From Tamarix chinensis (lineage: Eukaryota > Streptophyta > Magnoliopsida > Caryophyllales > Tamaricaceae): 64,000 nucleotides of DNA. The DNA is taken from positions 83,483,672-83,547,671 of the forward strand of contig CM060180.1 in assembly GCA_030549775.1 (NCBI GenBank), written 5' to 3'. The notes beneath the pieces are model-generated. The model was not told the DNA's origin and ran no database searches. It saw only the letters and a program-made list of their open reading frames with translations. This document shows positions 60,475-64,000 of this stretch, one piece after another (the first letter of the stretch is position 1; every line of letters begins with the position of its first letter). The position numbers and the translations under genes are program-made.

Positions 60475-60560
<86 letters not shown>
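60475..60560. repeat. (AAC)n microsatellite
   Basis: About 28 perfect AAC units. It is uninterrupted, so it is likely to vary in length between individuals. Confidence 0.97.
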
Positions 60561-60561
<1 letters not shown>

Positions 60562-61170
60562 ATTTTTTTAATAAATTTATGATTCAAAGCAGTATAACGT
60601 TCCTTTTTGTTCAACCAAACTTTGTTTTTGATTTATAACTTTTAATGATTAATGATATTGAATTATTATTATTTAAAAATTCTCATTAAAATATTATTTG
60701 TTCATTAATTAATCATATAATTTTAAAATATATTATTAATAAAATTATAAATAAAAAATTAGTTAGTTGTATTATTGTAATTTCTAGTAACATAATTAGA
60801 GCCAAATAAACAAGTACATTGATTATAATAAAAAACGATGGATTACAATAATTTAGGATATATAATACCTGTAAGTAAAAAAGACCAATAATCAACATTT
60901 GGATGAATGGTTGATATGGGTAAGGTATGTCTTGGTGGTTGTGGATTTGAATCCTTATACTGGCATGAGGGTTATTTTAATATATAGGTCCCAAATGATA
61001 TAAAAATCAAGATATCATAGAGATTCGATTCATTGACCTTCATCCCACCTATTATGACACAATTCCCATGGTATCCTCCACTACACCAAGTTGATCTTTG
61101 TCATATATGACCATATCAAAGTATACTTAATTTGGAATTGCATGGCGTCCCATGACACCATTACAAAGCC

Positions 61171-61340
61171 CACTACAATAAATTGGTGCATTAACAACTA
61201 ATTTAGCGACAACAAATTTTTTTAGTCACTATTGATATATCATTAATGACCACCATTAAAAGTTTTTATTGTTATATCGATTGCGACCAATGTAATTTTT
61301 AGTCATTAATTGTTAATTTTTTTGGTCACTAAAGATGTTT
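61171..61340 (+). mobile_element. CACTA-like transposon terminus
   Basis: Begins CACTACAATAAATTGG and is followed by spaced words such as AGCGACAACAAA, TTAGTCACTA, TGCGACCAA and GGTCACTAAAG. A CACTACAA end with repeated subterminal motifs is typical of CACTA (En/Spm) elements. I find no convincing matching right end, so this may be a fragment. Confidence 0.5.
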
Positions 61341-61346
61341 AAGTCT

Positions 61347-61376
61347 CATATATATATATATATATTATAATGGAAA
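61347..61376. repeat. Short (TA)n repeat
   Basis: About 12 TA units inside AT-rich sequence after the CACTA-like end. Confidence 0.8.
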
Positions 61377-61379
61377 AAT

Positions 61380-62700
61380 TTTAATAACTTTAATCCGTAG
61401 AAAATATTTGTGTCTATGAATTTATTTGTTTTTATGAGGTCGATAAGATCTTCGGAATATTTTTATATTTAAGTTTTTTGCAACTTCTTAATGATTTTTT
61501 TATTATATTTTTCCCATTTTCCTTTACAGAGGACATTTTTAGAAATGTGTTAAATAATTATTAGTCACTTAAACTTGTATAAAAAGAAAATTTATTTCTT
61601 GAATATTTATCGAACGATTTTTATTAAATAAAATTCAGATAAAATTATCCTTTATCATATTTTAGATACTTAAAAAAAAATCACTTGACAGACCCCGCCA
61701 CCTTTTCTTTCCTTCTCTCTCTTCCTTTCCCATTATTTTTCCTAAGTTGAGGCCTGCCCCCTGCTTCCTTTCTCCTTTCCCTTTCCTACTCCCTTCTCTT
61801 TATGCATTCTTCAGCCACCACCACATGAGCAGGGAAGTACAGTGGGCCGTTTTACCCTACTCCATCACCATTTCCACGACACCATTGTGGCACCACCGCG
61901 ACGCCACCGCCAGCCACCTCCAACAACGTACTCCATTAGTGGACGTTCCTTGACCTTTAACAAAGCTCCAGTGCCCTTTATCCACCCTATTTTGGCTAAT
62001 ATTATTTGGTATAAATTATTCCAAACCCTAACTTTTTTTGATTAAATTTCTATGAATTAGCTTTGATTAAGCTAAATTATCTACTGAATTGAGTATGTAT
62101 GTATTGTATGATTAATTTGGATGGGTTAATTATGTGGTATATGCTTGATTTCTAGAATTTTGGAATTTTTACCTAGTTATGTGAGGATTGTTCAGATTTA
62201 AAAAGTTTGTCTTTCGGTTATTTTATGTTTGAAATACTTTGAATCGTCCTCCTCTATTTCATTTCCATCTATCTCACAACTCGATATAAATTTCCTTCTA
62301 ATCAATCAATTATTGATTCTCTCTTTTCCACTATCATCAAGTTTAGGGGACATTAATGTGAAGTATCTTCCCTTCAAGCATCCTTGTTACATTATCTATA
62401 TCTAAATTTTTTGGGTTATTGAAAGTTCACCTAAAATTTTATGTATGTATTTATCTCTCATTATGTATATCACACTTGTCACCCTTCCTCCAACAATAGT
62501 TTAGCCATTGAATGTATCAACCTAAATCTTTATGTCACCTTTCCTGAAATCTTAACATTTGAATAAAAAATAATGCATAGGTGCCGACCATTGAATATGG
62601 ACAATAACTTGATCTTTGCTCAAAATTAAAAGAGTTACTGGGCAGAAATTTAAAATAAATCAATGTATATTTGATACCAGCTGAACTTGAATGAGGAGGT
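61380..62700. other. Non-coding AT-rich sequence with a pyrimidine patch
   Basis: The patch at 61690-61960 is C/T-rich and opens two short frames (61747-61953, 61842-62045) with no recognisable domain. The rest is AT-rich without a visible gene. Confidence 0.4.
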
Positions 62701-62713
62701 AATGGCCTTTCAT

Positions 62714-62717
<4 letters not shown>

Positions 62718-62792
<75 letters not shown>
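62718..62792. repeat. (TA)n microsatellite
   Basis: About 37 uninterrupted AT units. The short minus-strand frame through it is an artefact. Confidence 0.97.
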
Positions 62793-62796
<4 letters not shown>

Positions 62797-62799
62797 AGA

Positions 62800-64000
62800 T
62801 ATGGGTATGAAATTTGGAAAAAGGTAGGTATTTTTCTTTCTTGGTAAATCTACTTTTCTTAAGCTAATTTGACACCCAAAATAAGAAATTTTGCACTGTC
62901 TACATGTATTCATAAGTTAGTGTAGCTCACAAATATTAGAAGGGTGTGGTTCAAAGCGATTTAGAAATAGAACCTCCATTTAGATCAAGGAGATGAGCAT
63001 AGATGCCATTTAAATTTATTTTCTAATGCATGCCAAATATCTTTTTTTTAAGAAAAAAATCTGTAGTGAAGAAACACTATTAGTTTATTCGGAGTATATC
63101 TCAATGACGAGACACTATTAGTTTTTGGTGGCAAAGAACTAATATCATCAGGCTGTTAGATCCATTTACCAATGTTTTTGGATTCTCTTTTATTGAACAT
63201 CCTTTTCTTCCATGAAATTTAGAAAGTTTTCATCTAAAATTTTCTACTAGAACCAAAGATAAATCTATTTTGTTAGTTGTAACATCCAAATATTGCTCAA
63301 TATTACGAAAGTAATATGCTATGAGCTTAACTTGGTGTTTTTCTTTTATAGTGATTATGTCTTAGACCTTTATCCTGTATGGTTTGTGGTAGATGAAATT
63401 TTTATAGTGATTTGCATAGGGAAATGATTAACCATGATTTTCAAAATCTTCCAAGAATGTGGTGGAAATGATTTGTGGTGAGAAGGAAAAATCTTTCCCT
63501 ATTTTAAATAAAACTACTAAATTATTAAAAAAAATTATTTGTATTTAACTACCTTTGGTTAATGTCTTAAAGTGAGCTTTAGGTGTAATATATATATATA
63601 ATCATTCATTCTCACACATAGGTTTTAGGTGTAATTGAAAATTAGTTTGTAGATGATCATGAAATATGTTTCATTAAGCTTATGTTAGAGTATAGAATAG
63701 TTAACTATGTTTTAGAGTGGTTAGATCCTATATATGATCACAAGTTTTCTATTAATGAGTAGTTGTTTTTTCCTATAAGATTTTTTCATCAAGGAGTCAT
63801 TGGTGTTTATTTTTAATAAAATATTTTACAATTAATATATCATTGACTTTTTTAACTATTTTTACAATCTTTGTCTATCTCTAATATATATGTAATTGGT
63901 ACACTTCTCATCTTCGATCTTAATAAATAATTTGATCTCATCTTTTGAGTTCCTTTGCCATAACATGTCAAATTAGTATGCTTATCCTATTAATGTAAAG
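62800..64000. other. Right-edge AT-rich sequence
   Basis: No open frame, transposon end or RNA gene that I can support. Confidence 0.4.

Noticed and set aside
63050..63080. CTGTAGTG as the right end of the CACTA-like element
   Set aside because: Its inner bases do not match the left end and the 3-bp flanks (GCC and AAG) differ.
63279..63320. TGTAACATCCAAATATTGC as another LTR start
   Set aside because: It resembles TGTAACACCCC, but no matching features follow before the window ends.

Overview
The window is plant nuclear DNA: one spliced housekeeping gene at the left, and about 45 kb of nested transposable elements that start within about 0.5 kb of its start codon. The gene encodes a plastid cystathionine gamma-synthase (CGS) with the seed-plant MTO1 arrest peptide, so this is a seed plant. 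I cannot name the species.

Gene (746-13483, minus strand): 11 exons with GT-AG introns join without a stop into a 542-residue protein. Intron 3 is 6,520 bp because of one insertion. An hAT-type element (4733-11135, 8-bp target duplication) carries a Harbinger/Tourist-like element (5586-10898, TTA duplication). That carries a 5'-truncated LINE (6244-10226, 14-bp duplication), which carries a small TIR element (7809-8090, 11-bp duplication). Removing the hAT element and one target copy leaves an intron of about 109 bp.

Transposon block (about 13.94-58.86 kb): the outer layer looks like a gag-only, non-autonomous Ty3/gypsy-like element. It has a truncated 5' LTR ending near 14394, decayed gag at 14.6-14.9 and 39.5-40.4 kb, a polypurine tract at 40553-40560, and a 3' LTR from about 40561 to 58857. 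Its LTR family is very long (about 4-5.4 kb) and occurs here as six apparent solo LTRs: S1 14881-39530 (interrupted), S2 15597-20574, S3 22527-27178, S4 28223-33664 (minus), S5 44497-48570 and S6 51000-56051. S2-S5 have perfect 5-bp target duplications (TCCTT, GTTCT, GTTCC, CTATT). Two further LINEs, B (27814-37984, plus) and C (about 40841-49900, minus), are each split by one solo LTR.

The LTRs share an ordered set of internal features: an AT-rich start, a pyrimidine-rich tract, a TATAAATA box, (TTA)n, a GGAGCGTGCTCC palindrome followed by GTAAGG, short-period tandem repeats, an array of CCAC..ATAGTGG motifs, a CTGCTCAT/ATGAGCAG hairpin, and a 10-bp-stem hairpin about 100 bp before the GGGGTGTTACA end. 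Type I copies (TGAAATGCCCC start) have all of these; type II copies (TGTAATACC start) have a variant set.

Right flank (58.86-64 kb): AT-rich and pyrimidine-rich sequence with (TAA)n, (AAC)n and (TA)n microsatellites and one CACTA-like terminus. I see no convincing gene there.
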